Shown here: positions 8,581-17,699 of the stretch, piece after piece
Numbering within the stretch: the stretch's first letter is position 1
How the letters are laid out: each line of letters opens with the position of its first letter
NCBI GenBank assembly: GCA_024635925.1
Contig: JAGXHY010000022.1
Location: 18,694 to 82,693 of the forward strand
Reading direction: 5' to 3'
DNA: 64,000 bases
From: Bacillota bacterium
Lineage (GTDB): Bacteria; Bacillota; TC1
Position numbers and translations under genes: made by a program
The notes under the pieces: model-generated
Told to the model about the DNA's origin: nothing
The model's input: only the letters and a program-made list of their open reading frames with translations
Database searches by the model: none

Positions 8581-10461
8581 TTGGCAAAAAAACAATTTAA
8601 ATCAGAATCAAAACGTTTACTCGATTTGATGATACATTCAATCTATACTCATAAAGAAATCTTTATTAGAGAACTTATTTCTAATGGAAGTGATGCTATG
8701 GATAAAATGTACTACAAAGCATTAACAAATGATAAAATAGCTTTCAATAAGGAAGATTTTAAGATCAAAATAACTATTAACCAGGAGGAACGTATACTTA
8801 AAATAAGGGATACTGGTATAGGTATGACTAAGGAAGAACTTGATAAAAACTTAGGAACTATAGCAAAAAGTGGATCTTTGAATTTTAAGGAAGAAAATAA
8901 GGCAGAAGAAGGTTATGACATTATTGGACAATTTGGGGTAGGATTTTATTCATCCTTTATGGTTGCAGATGAAGTAACAGTTATATCTAAAGCCTATGGT
9001 AGTGAAGAAGCCTATTGTTGGAATTCTAAAGGCACCGATGGTTATAGCCTTAATACTTGTGAAAAAGAAGATGTGGGAACAGAAATAATTTTAAAAATTA
9101 AAGAAAATACTGATGATGAAAATTATGATACCTATCTTAACCCTTATAACTTAAAGTCTCTTATTAAAAAATATTCTGACTTTATTCGCTATCCAATAAT
9201 TATGGATATACCTGTAAGTAATTTAAAAGAAGGTACTAAAGATGAATATGAAGAATCCATGGAGGAGCAAACTATTAATAGTATGGTTCCTATTTGGAGA
9301 AAGAATAAAAACGAACTAAAAGATGAAGATTATGATAATTTTTATTCTGAAAAACATTATGGTTTTGACAAACCAATCAAACATGCACATATTAGTGTAG
9401 AAGGGGCTATTCGCTATAACGCTATCCTCTTTATTCCAGAAAAAGCACCTTATGACTACTATACTAAAGACTATGAAAAGGGCTTAGAGCTTTATTCAAA
9501 TGGTGTATTAATTATGCATCGTGCACCTGAACTATTACCTGACCATTTCAGTTTTGTGAAAGGTCTTGTAGACTCTGAGGATTTATCTCTTAATATTTCA
9601 AGGGAAATGTTACAGCACGATCGTCAGTTAAAGCTAATTTCTAAAAATATTGAAAAACAAATTAAAAAAGAACTACTAAACCTCTTGAAAAATGATCGTG
9701 AAACCTATGTTAAGTTTTATGAGTCCTTTGGTCGTCAGTTAAAGTATGGAGTATATGCAGATTATGGTGTAAATAAAGAAATCTTAACTGACTTACTTCT
9801 TTTCTATTCTTCTAAGGAGAAAAAACTTGTAAGTTTAGATGAGTATCAAGAAAGAATGCTTCCTGAGCAACAGTATATCTATTATGCTACTGGTGAATCT
9901 TTAGATAAAATAGAAAGACTCCCTCAAACAGAACAGTTGTTAGATAAGGGTTATGAGATTCTTTATCTAATAGATGATATTGATGAATTTGCTCTTAAAA
10001 TACTTAGTAACTATAAGGAAAAAGAATTCCGTTCTGTTTCTAGTAAGGATCTTGGTATTGAGGATTTAGACAAAAAAGAAGAATTAGAAGAAGAGATTAA
10101 GAAGAACAAGGATCTTTTTGCTAAGATGAAAACTATCCTTGCTGATAAGGTTTTTGATGTTCGTCCCTCTAAGAGATTAAAAAAACATCCAGTTTGTTTT
10201 GCTAGTGATGGTGATATTTCTATTGAGATGGAAAAAATTCTAAGTCAAATGCCTAATAGCCAAGAAGTAAAAGCTGATAAAGTATTAGAAGTTAATATTG
10301 ATCACAGAGTTTTTAAGGCTTTAGAATCAGCCCTCAAAAACAACGAAGAGGACTTTGCCTTATACACTAAACTACTTTATGATCAAGCCCGCCTAATTGA
10401 AGGCTTATCTATTGATGATCCAGTAGAGTTTGCTGATAATATTTGGAAGTTAATGAAATAA
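8581..10461 (+). CDS. htpG: Hsp90-family chaperone HtpG
   Basis: ATP-dependent chaperone, 626 residues from the TTG at 8581, close to the usual 620-630. I chose this start because GAAGGGAGAG lies about 8 nt upstream, whereas the ATG at 8536 overlaps the end of CIRCE and has no ribosome site. The N-terminal GHKL ATPase shows E31 and N35 ([12 protein letters not shown]), IRDTGIGM and GQFGVGFYS. The middle and C-terminal domains follow to the end. CIRCE control of htpG is not the rule in Bacillus (where htpG is class III), so here it appears to share the HrcA circuit with clpB. Confidence 0.95.
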   Translation: MAKKQFKSESKRLLDLMIHSIYTHKEIFIRELISNGSDAMDKMYYKALTNDKIAFNKEDFKIKITINQEERILKIRDTGIGMTKEELDKNLGTIAKSGSLNFKEENKAEEGYDIIGQFGVGFYSSFMVADEVTVISKAYGSEEAYCWNSKGTDGYSLNTCEKEDVGTEIILKIKENTDDENYDTYLNPYNLKSLIKKYSDFIRYPIIMDIPVSNLKEGTKDEYEESMEEQTINSMVPIWRKNKNELKDEDYDNFYSEKHYGFDKPIKHAHISVEGAIRYNAILFIPEKAPYDYYTKDYEKGLELYSNGVLIMHRAPELLPDHFSFVKGLVDSEDLSLNISREMLQHDRQLKLISKNIEKQIKKELLNLLKNDRETYVKFYESFGRQLKYGVYADYGVNKEILTDLLLFYSSKEKKLVSLDEYQERMLPEQQYIYYATGESLDKIERLPQTEQLLDKGYEILYLIDDIDEFALKILSNYKEKEFRSVSSKDLGIEDLDKKEELEEEIKKNKDLFAKMKTILADKVFDVRPSKRLKKHPVCFASDGDISIEMEKILSQMPNSQEVKADKVLEVNIDHRVFKALESALKNNEEDFALYTKLLYDQARLIEGLSIDDPVEFADNIWKLMK

Positions 10462-10480
10462 AAAAAAATACAAAAATAAA

Positions 10481-10522
10481 AAACAGACATGCGCAAAATT
10501 AACTGACGCATGTCTGTTTTTT
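10481..10522. terminator. Terminator between htpG and bioY
   Basis: 11-bp stem ACAGACATGCG with CGCATGTCTGT, A-run before and TTTTTT after; works for both convergent genes. Confidence 0.88.
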
Positions 10523-10534
10523 ATTCAAATAGCC

Positions 10535-11092
10535 CTAATCTAATAAATCCCTTTTTACTAGTGCATCTCTAATAAACACACCAAGTATTCCAGCTATAAC
10601 AGCCTTAACAATATCAGGAATAAAGAAAGGCACCATAATCCCCACAATTGCTAACAAACTAAAGGGCTTGTCTACTATTACATTTTGTACTACATAAAAA
10701 TAAAGGATACCTGGTATATAAACTATTATCCCACCAATTAAAGTACTAACAACACCCCTCACATACCTATTCTTAATCATTAATTTCTTAAACAAAAGAC
10801 CAGTGACAAAAGCTGCTAGAATAAAGCCTAATAAAAACCCAAAAGTTGGACTAAGTAAAGCCGCAAAGCCTCCCTTACCTTGAGTGAAAATTGGTAGTCC
10901 AAAAAGACCTAATAACACATAAACTATCTGAGACAAGGCCCCATACTTATATCCAATAATAATACCTGCCATTAGCATAAATAATGTTTGCAGAGTAAAA
11001 GGTACAGGGGAGCCAAAACTAATATTAATAAAGGCACCCACAATCATCAAAACAACAAACAAAGCAGTTTTAGTTAAATTCTTTAATTTCAT
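10535..11092 (-). CDS. bioY: Biotin ECF transporter substrate-binding component BioY
   Basis: Integral membrane S-component of 185 residues with about six helices that binds biotin and imports it with the shared ECF energy-coupling module (not in this window). Family motifs: early helix with ISFGSPVPFTLQTLFMLMAG, then LLGLFGLPIFTQGKGG and SPTFGFLLGF. Its ATG overlaps the birA stop in an ATGA, so the two are translationally coupled and share the BirA-controlled promoter. No biotin synthesis genes are present, which suggests the organism takes up biotin here. Confidence 0.95.
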   Translation of the reverse strand: MKLKNLTKTALFVVLMIVGAFINISFGSPVPFTLQTLFMLMAGIIIGYKYGALSQIVYVLLGLFGLPIFTQGKGGFAALLSPTFGFLLGFILAAFVTGLLFKKLMIKNRYVRGVVSTLIGGIIVYIPGILYFYVVQNVIVDKPFSLLAIVGIMVPFFIPDIVKAVIAGILGVFIRDALVKRDLLD

Positions 11093-12072
11093 CTAATTTT
11101 CTCCTTAAAATTTTTATTCAAAGTTACTTCCCCAGAATTTAGGATAACTTCTTCTCCCACATTATTAATAATTACTAGATTACCTAAATCATTTATACCT
11201 ATAACTCTACCCTTACACTCAACTCCACTTAGGTTGTAAGTTATATTCTCACCAATCAAAAAACATCTTTGTCTATATTCTTCCATCACATCACCATCAT
11301 CAGTCACATAAATTCTCATAAATTCATTAATAATATTTCCAATAAGCTCATTTCTAGTTACATTACTAGGAAAAAGAGAACTTGCTAAACCACTTAGATC
11401 ATTAGGAAAGTCTTCTTCCTTAGTCTTAATATTTAAACCAATACCAATTATTAAAGTTTCTACCATACCACTTTCAAAATCTGTTACAGCCTCAGTTAGT
11501 ATTCCTCCAACTTTTTTACCCTTAATATAGATGTCATTAACCCATTTAATTTCAGACTTAACATCCATAAATCTATCAATCACTCTGCAAATAGCCACAC
11601 AGACCTTAACAGTTATTGTAGCTAATTCTGATACATGCCTACTAGGATGTAAAATAATACTCATATAAATACCAGTCCTTGGAGGTGAAAAAAAGGCTCT
11701 ACCCATTCTCCCCCTACCAGCTGTTTGTTCTTCAGCAACAACAATCATTTCAGCCTTTTTATCTTCTAAGACTATTTTCTTAGCTAGAGTATTAGTAGAG
11801 TCTACACTTTTAAATATCTCTATAGGATACTTTAAGTTAGCCTCATTCAAATATAATGAAATCCCTTCAGAAGAAATAACATCACTTTCTTCACTTAACA
11901 TATACCCTTTGTTATTAACTCCAATTATTATGTAACCATCATCTTCCAAGCGCTTAACAGCTTTCCAAATACCAGTACGAGATACACCAAGTTTTTCTGC
12001 TAATTCTTGTCCTGATATATAGGTATTTCTATTTTGCTCCAATATGGTCAACAAATTATTAATTAAAGACAT
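11089..12072 (-). CDS. birA: Bifunctional biotin protein ligase and repressor BirA
   Basis: Attaches biotin to carrier proteins through biotinyl-AMP and represses biotin uptake genes when bound to that intermediate. Residues 1-60 form the winged helix (SGQELAEKLGVSRTGIWKAV). The ligase core has GRGRMGR at 119-125 and KWVNDIYIKGKKVGGIL; a short C-terminal SH3-like domain ends the 327-residue chain. It is the first gene of birA-bioY and is preceded by a BirA box that overlaps the -35 region, so it should autoregulate. Confidence 0.95.
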   Translation of the reverse strand: MSLINNLLTILEQNRNTYISGQELAEKLGVSRTGIWKAVKRLEDDGYIIIGVNNKGYMLSEESDVISSEGISLYLNEANLKYPIEIFKSVDSTNTLAKKIVLEDKKAEMIVVAEEQTAGRGRMGRAFFSPPRTGIYMSIILHPSRHVSELATITVKVCVAICRVIDRFMDVKSEIKWVNDIYIKGKKVGGILTEAVTDFESGMVETLIIGIGLNIKTKEEDFPNDLSGLASSLFPSNVTRNELIGNIINEFMRIYVTDDGDVMEEYRQRCFLIGENITYNLSGVECKGRVIGINDLGNLVIINNVGEEVILNSGEVTLNKNFKEKIR

Positions 12073-12116
12073 TTTACAACTCCTATCCTCCTATATTAGC
12101 TCAAATACTAATTGAT

Positions 12117-12145
12117 ATCTTACTATAAAACAAGAAACTCGTCAA
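12117..12145 (-). promoter_or_regulatory. birA-bioY promoter
   Basis: On the minus strand, TTGACG (12145-12140) and TAAGAT (12122-12117), spacing 17. The -35 hexamer is part of the right half of the BirA box. Confidence 0.7.
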
Positions 12146-12170
12146 CCAACACTAAAAATTTGGTTAACAT
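12140..12170 (-). promoter_or_regulatory. BirA operator
   Basis: Read on the minus strand: TGTTAACC, 14 nt spacer, GGTTGACG. This matches the known BirA pattern of two inverted TGTwAACC half-sites 14-16 nt apart and overlaps the promoter -35. Confidence 0.88.
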
Positions 12171-12187
12171 TATAAAAATACAAAAAA

Positions 12188-12217
12188 AGAACACTCTAAT
12201 AAAAATTAGAGTGTTCT
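12188..12217 (-). terminator. Terminator of the cupin gene
   Basis: 13-bp perfect stem AGAACACTCTAAT with ATTAGAGTGTTCT, loop of 4, T-run on the minus-strand side. Confidence 0.85.
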
Positions 12218-12238
12218 AAATAGTTTTAAAAAATGTCT

Positions 12239-12583
12239 TTACTCTATACCTTGAGCATATCTTTCATCTTCAGGTCTAGGGCTTAATGTTACGTATAAGC
12301 TCATATCCTCTTTAATCTTAGGAATACTAAAATCATCTTCTCCATTTACAAGACCAATAGAGCCTTCTTCAATGTTAATAATACTATCATTTACCTTCAT
12401 TTCTGCAGAGCCTGAAAGAACTTTATAAACTAAAGCTGATGTTCCATGCTTGTGAACAGGTAGCTGGTGTCCCACCTTTAAATTTAAAACAAAAGCAAGA
12501 ACCTTTTGCTCATCAAATATTATCTTCTTAGTTATAGCCTCATCATTAAATACAATGCTATCTTTTATATTTTTGTTTTCCAT
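12239..12583 (-). CDS. Small cupin-domain protein
   Basis: 114-residue single-domain cupin. The first metal motif is clear (GHQLPVHKHGTSALVYKVLSG), with two histidines two residues apart and downstream glutamate/glycine positions; the second motif (GSIGLVNGEDDFSI) lacks its usual histidine, so metal binding may be weak. Single-domain cupins of this size serve as isomerases, dioxygenases or ligand sensors; none can be picked here. Monocistronic with its own terminator and an AGGAGG-type start. Confidence 0.75.
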   Translation of the reverse strand: MENKNIKDSIVFNDEAITKKIIFDEQKVLAFVLNLKVGHQLPVHKHGTSALVYKVLSGSAEMKVNDSIINIEEGSIGLVNGEDDFSIPKIKEDMSLYVTLSPRPEDERYAQGIE

Positions 12584-12701
12584 CTTTTTTTCCTCCTAAA
12601 TATTATATTTGGATTCCTTTACTAATGTGGAATCATTAACTAAATAATAACACATTTATCTCCTAGTAGCAAACTAGGTTATGTATATTTTAGGTAAACT
12701 A

Positions 12702-13538
12702 TTAATTCAAGGTCTTATACCAAACATTCATACTTTCAATATTACCTGCTATACCAGTATTGTTAGTTAGTGTTCCAGCAAATTGATAACCTAGTTTAGC
12801 AAAGGTTTTATTCATACCTGGAGATAGAGCTCTAGCAATTGTAAAATAGGTTTGAATCTCTTTATTTTTTAGTTCCTCTTCTATTCTAATTAAAAGTTGT
12901 TGTGCTAGGCCTTGTCTTCTATATTCTTTTAAGACAGCAAAGTCAGTTGCTTCAGCATTAGAATTTTCAAAATCTATTTCTGCTGAGGCTAAGGCTATTA
13001 ACTTTCCCTCATCTCTAATCCCAAAATATTCTACATCTTCGTGCATAGTTTTTGCTATGTACTCGGGGTCAAATATAGGGAATGGGTAAGTTGCAAATAC
13101 ACCCTTATAAAATTCTGCCATTTCTTGAACTTCACCTAAACTCATTTTAAAAATTTCTCTTTTAACACTATTTCTAGAATCAGCTACTTTAATACTTTGA
13201 AAAGATTCTTCTAGAATCTTTTCAATTTCGTCTTTATAGGTTTCAATTTCTCTGTCTGGTGAAAGATATTTACTCATAAAATAGCCATCTTCTATACCAT
13301 GATACATTTGAGGAATATGAGCTTCTTGAACAAAACCATTTCCTACAAAGTCAGTTATGCTGCGCTCTGGGATTTTAGCCATTATTTTTGTATAGCCATT
13401 AGTCTCTGCTAAACTTTCAAGAAGACGAATTACCCTCCCTGTATTTTTAGTATCAAGAGACATTAAATAAATTCTATCACTATGTTTTCCATGTTGAAAT
13501 ATTGTGTTATCTATAGTTTCAATTTTATCTATCGTCAT
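12702..13538 (-). CDS. ablB: Beta-lysine N6-acetyltransferase AblB
   Basis: Acetylates beta-lysine to N-epsilon-acetyl-beta-lysine, a compatible solute made by methanogens and some Bacillota under salt stress. The C-terminal half is a GNAT domain ([20 protein letters not shown] is the acetyl-CoA loop). The N-terminal half matches AblB proteins ([20 protein letters not shown]). The start at 13538 (MTIDKI) has AGGAGG six bases upstream, within the ablA end; a start at 13553 would place that site inside the gene. It overlaps ablA by 14 nt, giving 278 residues. The pairing with ablA makes the assignment strong. Confidence 0.92.
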   Translation of the reverse strand: MTIDKIETIDNTIFQHGKHSDRIYLMSLDTKNTGRVIRLLESLAETNGYTKIMAKIPERSITDFVGNGFVQEAHIPQMYHGIEDGYFMSKYLSPDREIETYKDEIEKILEESFQSIKVADSRNSVKREIFKMSLGEVQEMAEFYKGVFATYPFPIFDPEYIAKTMHEDVEYFGIRDEGKLIALASAEIDFENSNAEATDFAVLKEYRRQGLAQQLLIRIEEELKNKEIQTYFTIARALSPGMNKTFAKLGYQFAGTLTNNTGIAGNIESMNVWYKTLN

Positions 13539-14835
13539 CCATATCCTCCTCACCAGGTGTTAAAGTAATTCTATCATCAAAATCAGATAATAGACTAGCT
13601 ACTCCAGTTGTTTGTTCATCTTCCCCTTTAATTTTTAATACATGTTGAAGATCACATTCAAGACAATGTAAGTCACAATTACCTCCAGAATAGTGTTCTG
13701 GTTCCTGGTAGGTAGTTATTACACCTTCATAGTTTCTTAATATAACCTTATGATCTGACCAAGATATTAAATAATTTGGCATAACAGGTATTTTACCACC
13801 ACCACCTGGTGCATCAATAACATAGGTAGGAACAGCAAAACCGCTTGTATGTCCTCTTAGACTTTCCATAATTTCAATACCTTTACCAACTGAAGTTCTA
13901 AAATGCTCTAGTCCTTCTGATAAATCACATTGATATAAATAATAAGGGCGAACTCTATTTTGAGTTAATTTATGAACTAATTTTTTCATAATAATTGGAC
14001 AATCGTTAACTCCTGCTAAAAGTACTGATTGATTTCCTAGTGGAATGCCTGCAAAGGCTAACTTTTTTAAGGCAGCTTTTGAATCTTTAGTAATTTCTTT
14101 AGGATGATTGAAGTGAGTATTTAGCCATAAGACTCCATGTCTTTTTAGCACTTCAATTAAATTGTCTGTTATTCTAAATGGTAATACTACTGGTGTTCTA
14201 GTCCCAATTCTTACTACTTCTACATGTTCTATTTTTTCTAGTTCACCAAGTAACCAGTCAATCATCTCGTCACTTAATAGGAAAGGATCTCCTCCTGAAA
14301 GAAGTACGTCTCTAACTACTGGTGTATTTTTTATATATTCTAAACCTTTTTCCAATTGTTCTTTTTTAGGAATAAAGTCTTTATCTCCTACTTTTCTTTT
14401 TCTAGTACAATGACGGCAATACATAGCACAAACATTACTTACATGAAAGAGTACTCTATCAGGGTAACGGTGTGTAATACCTAATACTGGGCTATCTTTA
14501 TCTTCTCCAAGAGGGTCAAGCATGTCATGGTCAGCCACATCTAATTCTCTCATATTAGCAAAGGCCTGTTTAAAGACCGGATCATGTTTATAGTCTTCTG
14601 TATCTACTAATGATAGATAATATGGTGTTATTGACATAGGAAAGTGCTCTATGGTATGACTTAGCTTGTCTTTTTCTTCCACACTAAATTCTATTCCTAA
14701 TATTTCTTCTACTTGTTCGAGTGTTGTAACAGCATTTTTAACTTGCCATTTCCAATCTGTCCATTTTGCTTCTTGGTCAGGACTCAGTTCTTTTTTTTCT
14801 CTCTTACTCTTAGTTATACTAATTAACTCATCCAT
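13525..14835 (-). CDS. ablA: Lysine 2,3-aminomutase AblA (KamA family)
   Basis: Radical SAM, PLP-dependent enzyme that turns L-alpha-lysine into L-beta-lysine. The [4Fe-4S] ligands are C136, C140 and C143 ([13 protein letters not shown]); the PLP site [13 protein letters not shown] lies near residue 345; C-terminal cysteines ([12 protein letters not shown]) resemble the zinc site. Length 436 is usual. Coupled to ablB, so the product is directed to the osmolyte rather than to lysine fermentation. Expression appears to depend on the upstream leader, which ends in a terminator 16 nt before the start codon. Confidence 0.95.
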   Translation of the reverse strand: MDELISITKSKREKKELSPDQEAKWTDWKWQVKNAVTTLEQVEEILGIEFSVEEKDKLSHTIEHFPMSITPYYLSLVDTEDYKHDPVFKQAFANMRELDVADHDMLDPLGEDKDSPVLGITHRYPDRVLFHVSNVCAMYCRHCTRKRKVGDKDFIPKKEQLEKGLEYIKNTPVVRDVLLSGGDPFLLSDEMIDWLLGELEKIEHVEVVRIGTRTPVVLPFRITDNLIEVLKRHGVLWLNTHFNHPKEITKDSKAALKKLAFAGIPLGNQSVLLAGVNDCPIIMKKLVHKLTQNRVRPYYLYQCDLSEGLEHFRTSVGKGIEIMESLRGHTSGFAVPTYVIDAPGGGGKIPVMPNYLISWSDHKVILRNYEGVITTYQEPEHYSGGNCDLHCLECDLQHVLKIKGEDEQTTGVASLLSDFDDRITLTPGEEDMDDDR

Positions 14836-14850
14836 ACTTGTCCTCCTTAT

Positions 14851-14884
14851 AAAAAAAACTCTAACCCTTACATAGAGTTAGAGT
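14851..14884 (-). terminator. Terminator inside the ablA leader (attenuator)
   Basis: Minus-strand hairpin ACTCTAAC (14884-14877) with GTTAGAGT (14865-14858), followed by eight T (14858-14851) and at once by the ablA ribosome site AAGGAGG. It lies downstream of the promoter and upstream of the gene, so it must be conditional if ablA is to be expressed. Confidence 0.8.
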
Positions 14885-15058
14885 GTTTAAGTTTTCCTGT
14901 TATACAGTCCACTTCATACTATATTAATATATAGTATAGATTATCACATTACGATCCTAATCAAATCCTAGTTCTAATTTTCATTTTTCACGCAAGTTAT
15001 CTTGTAAGCTCTACTCAATCTTATTACTTCAAAATACTATTACGTACTGTTTAGTACT
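14885..15058 (-). ncRNA. Structured 5' leader of ablAB, candidate unknown riboswitch or antiterminator
   Basis: About 175 nt between the promoter and the attenuator, with no reading frame of note. It can form several hairpins: GUACU/AGUAC near the 5' end, CAAG/CUUG at about 14997-15004, a 9-bp stem AUACUAUAU/AUAUAGUAU near 14917-14938 and CUGU/ACAG. GAGUAGAG (15016-15009) could pair with the 5' arm of the terminator (CUCUAACUC, 14883-14875) with one bulged base, forming an antiterminator. I do not see the conserved cores of lysine, T-box, glycine or c-di-AMP riboswitches. Everything beyond the hairpins is inference. Confidence 0.5.
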
Positions 15059-15063
15059 ATATG

Positions 15064-15092
15064 AGTATACATCATATTGCCCTTTTTGTCAA
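15064..15092 (-). promoter_or_regulatory. ablAB promoter
   Basis: Minus strand TTGACA (15092-15087), 17-nt spacer, TATACT (15069-15064): near consensus. It lies about 230 bp before the ablA start codon. The remaining stretch 15093-15221 holds nothing I can identify. Confidence 0.85.
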
Positions 15093-15221
15093 AAACAAGA
15101 CTTATATAATTAACACCACAAAATGCTGAAAACAGGCCCTTTTTTCTATTTAAAACCAAAATAATCATATATTTATGTCTTTATTCTAGGCTTTAAACGT
15201 TTATCCTCTAGACTTTTGACC

Positions 15222-15974
15222 TTAAATAAGGTTAATACCTACTACAATACAGATTAAAGCAACAACAACACTAAGTAATGTTCCTACTAAATACTTTTCT
15301 GCAAAATCCTTGTTATCTAGTTGTTTAAATCTAGCTAAACTCTTAGCTGCCAAGACAAATCCAATAGCTCCAATTTGTCCACTTAATCCTAGAGTCAACA
15401 TTATGATTCTTTCTAATACACCAATTAAATATCCACTCTTTATTAGATCCTCTTTTTCATCTTTATCACCACTATCAAGTGAAAATAATCTAAATACCAA
15501 CCTTATAAGAACTGCTGCAGGTGTTGTAATGAGTAAGTATAACAATACAGTTATCAATATCTTACTAAGTTGTTCCCCACCTACATAATTAACTACCAAC
15601 TGTCCTATACCACTTAAACCTTGTATAAAGGAACTAAAGATAATAATAATCAGGATATGAAGCAGTTGATCCACTAGGAAGGCAGATAATTCTCTTTTTC
15701 TCTTATCTATCTTCTTATCTGATCTATTCTTATTCTTTTTGATTAGAATATGTAGCCTATCAATTAAACCATGTAAGCTCACAATTGTAATAAATATTAG
15801 AGCAATCTTACTCACTGGATCAAACCAAACTAGAGCTAAAAATATCATTAAGGCATATATCAAACAATGTTTAATGAAATACCTAAAATCCTTAGTCTTT
15901 CCCTTAGCTAACTTACTACTTTGGAAGATAAAATCTCCTAGTACATGGGCTATTAATAATAGTGTTAATTCCAT
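15222..15974 (-). CDS. DUF3307 membrane protein, SatD partner
   Basis: 250 residues with about six membrane helices. The N-terminus has the DUF3307 signature (LIAHVLGDFIFQSSKLAKGK) with conserved H, GDF and Q, and a second conserved SLHGLIDRLH. A cytoplasmic basic loop (IKKNKNRSDKKIDKRKRE) follows. It is next to a SatD-family gene, 31 bp away, an arrangement common in Bacillota; SatD and SatE were linked to acid tolerance in Streptococcus mutans, but the mechanism is unknown. Confidence 0.8.
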   Translation of the reverse strand: MELTLLLIAHVLGDFIFQSSKLAKGKTKDFRYFIKHCLIYALMIFLALVWFDPVSKIALIFITIVSLHGLIDRLHILIKKNKNRSDKKIDKRKRELSAFLVDQLLHILIIIIFSSFIQGLSGIGQLVVNYVGGEQLSKILITVLLYLLITTPAAVLIRLVFRLFSLDSGDKDEKEDLIKSGYLIGVLERIIMLTLGLSGQIGAIGFVLAAKSLARFKQLDNKDFAEKYLVGTLLSVVVALICIVVGINLI

Positions 15975-16005
15975 AGTTCACCTCAATTTACTTTCATTCA
16001 CACAA

Positions 16006-16824
16006 CTAACTTATATAATTATCTTTAATATAGAGTATTGAAGTTAGATCAATATTTCTTATATAGCCTATATTAGCTTTTTTTATAGTACTTTCTATAT
16101 TTTGCCTTGTTGTCTTAGTAATTCCTGCAATTATTGAAGATAGACCTTTTACTACAGGTACTTCTATTATCATTCCACTATCCCCAATACCCACATCACC
16201 TGCAATATCAAATGGAAATATCTCATGCTCATAATCAAATTTATAAGTACTTTTCTCCTCTATCAACTTATATATCCTAAGTATATTGTCATTGTCATAT
16301 ATCATCAATTCTTTGTCAATTAGAGGACTGATCATCTCAACTAATAATTGAACTCTATTTTGTTTAAGGCTCTGACCTCTTACCAATAAGCTCCTCGTGT
16401 TCAATAAGGTATTTAAGTACCCATCTCTAACGCTTTTAGAATTAAATAATATATCATAGTCTTTTCTATCTTGAACAAGTCTAATAGCTTCTCTAGCATA
16501 ATGATAAGTAGGTCCGTCTTGTTCTGAGGAGGTTCCCCCCTCCACCCTTATATCCCATTTACCATAACCAATACCACATCTTATTTGTATTGGTGCAAGT
16601 AACATCTTTAGTAATCTAAAGTAGAGTACAGCACTCTCAGCTCTCCGAAATAATCCTTGAAATTCATCACCAGCACTAAATATTACTTCAAACTCCAATT
16701 CTGGTTTAAAGATATCATTAAGTGTCTCTAAGCAGTTTTTTATATATATTTGTAACTTTTCTCTATCTTTCTTATCAATTTTTTTGGACTGTACTATATC
16801 TATCATCATAGTTGTATAGTTCAT
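16006..16824 (-). CDS. SatD family protein
   Basis: 272 residues, cytoplasmic. SatD hallmarks: an early D-V-x-x-S-K segment (MMIDIVQSKKIDKKDR), FSAGDEFQGLF and IRCGIGYGKWDIRV, which resemble a degenerate nucleotidyl-cyclase-like core. The C-terminus (GLSSIIAGITKTTRQNIESTIKKANIGYIRNID) looks like a short DNA-binding or sensing helix pair. The start MNYTT at 16824 is favoured by the AGGTAGG site about 8 nt upstream over the GTG at 16833. Function is not established for the family. Confidence 0.78.
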   Translation of the reverse strand: MNYTTMMIDIVQSKKIDKKDREKLQIYIKNCLETLNDIFKPELEFEVIFSAGDEFQGLFRRAESAVLYFRLLKMLLAPIQIRCGIGYGKWDIRVEGGTSSEQDGPTYHYAREAIRLVQDRKDYDILFNSKSVRDGYLNTLLNTRSLLVRGQSLKQNRVQLLVEMISPLIDKELMIYDNDNILRIYKLIEEKSTYKFDYEHEIFPFDIAGDVGIGDSGMIIEVPVVKGLSSIIAGITKTTRQNIESTIKKANIGYIRNIDLTSILYIKDNYIS

Positions 16825-16913
16825 AATTTTCACCTACCTTACCTCTACACCCATTATACCAAGACCTTAAATAATTGCAACCTTTTTACCTTGCTTTTTA
16901 TCTTTGCAAATAA

Positions 16914-16944
16914 AATAGATTGCATACTTACTATGCAATCTATT
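16914..16944 (-). terminator. Terminator of the VWA gene
   Basis: 13-bp perfect stem AATAGATTGCATA with TATGCAATCTATT around a 5-nt loop, followed on the minus strand by TTATTTG. Confidence 0.8.
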
Positions 16945-16971
16945 CAAGTACTAACTAATCAATCAAATTAA

Positions 16972-17616
16972 TTACTTCCTCTTCATATAATCCTGATCTA
17001 TGGTAAACTTCCAATCTTCACTAATTTCCTTATTTCCTCTCAAATCATTAATAGCATTACTAACAGCTGTATAGTTTAGTTCCACTCCTTCTGTGTCATT
17101 ATGGAACCTAGCTGATCTATCACGGTCTATGCCAAATCTTTCACCTTCAACTTCTGCATCAATATTTGCTCCTAGGAAAATGAATTCCCAGTCATAGTTT
17201 TTCTTTTGTTTTTGTATCATTCTTTTTATTTCATTATAGTTGTATTCACAACTTGCATTTTCCATACCATCAGTGGTAATTACAAATATAACTTTTTCTG
17301 CTTGTTGTTCTTTTGTTGTATTACGTTGAATAGAGATCATTTTATGTATTGTCTTGCCAACTGCATCTAAGAGTGCAGTTGTTCCTCTAACATAGTAGTC
17401 TTTCTTTGTTATTGGTTTTACACCCCTTATACTAATGTGATCATGAAGTAGTTCATAGTCATTATCAAACAAAATGGTAGTAATATTGGCTTGTCCCTCT
17501 ATTTCTTTTTGTTTACTTAGCATGGAGTTAAATCCTCCAATAGTGTCCTTTTCTAATCCACTCATTGATCCGCTACGGTCTAGTATAAATACTAGTTCTG
17601 TTAAGTTCTTTTTCAT
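16972..17616 (-). CDS. Von Willebrand factor A domain protein
   Basis: 214 residues forming one cytoplasmic VWA domain. The metal-ion-dependent adhesion site is intact: D13-x-S15-x-S17 (ILDRSGSMSG), a threonine in YVRGTTALLDAVG, and an aspartate in VITTDGMENAS. No signal peptide or membrane segment. A soluble VWA beside a macro-domain protein (83 bp upstream, same strand) recalls stress and conflict gene sets in which VWA proteins scaffold partner enzymes, but no tellurite (Ter) proteins are present here. Substrate or partner unknown. Confidence 0.88.
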   Translation of the reverse strand: MKKNLTELVFILDRSGSMSGLEKDTIGGFNSMLSKQKEIEGQANITTILFDNDYELLHDHISIRGVKPITKKDYYVRGTTALLDAVGKTIHKMISIQRNTTKEQQAEKVIFVITTDGMENASCEYNYNEIKRMIQKQKKNYDWEFIFLGANIDAEVEGERFGIDRDRSARFHNDTEGVELNYTAVSNAINDLRGNKEISEDWKFTIDQDYMKRK

Positions 17617-17699
17617 GGTATTGTCCTCCTTTAATCTTTTGTTAATTAAAGAATACCATTAAAAAAATGTCTACAGGTCGCACCTAAAGCGACAAATTA

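Noticed and set aside
14885..15058. Lysine riboswitch or T-box in the ablA leader
   Set aside because: I looked for the lysine aptamer core and the GGTGGNACCGCG T-box motif and did not find them, so I kept only a generic structured leader.
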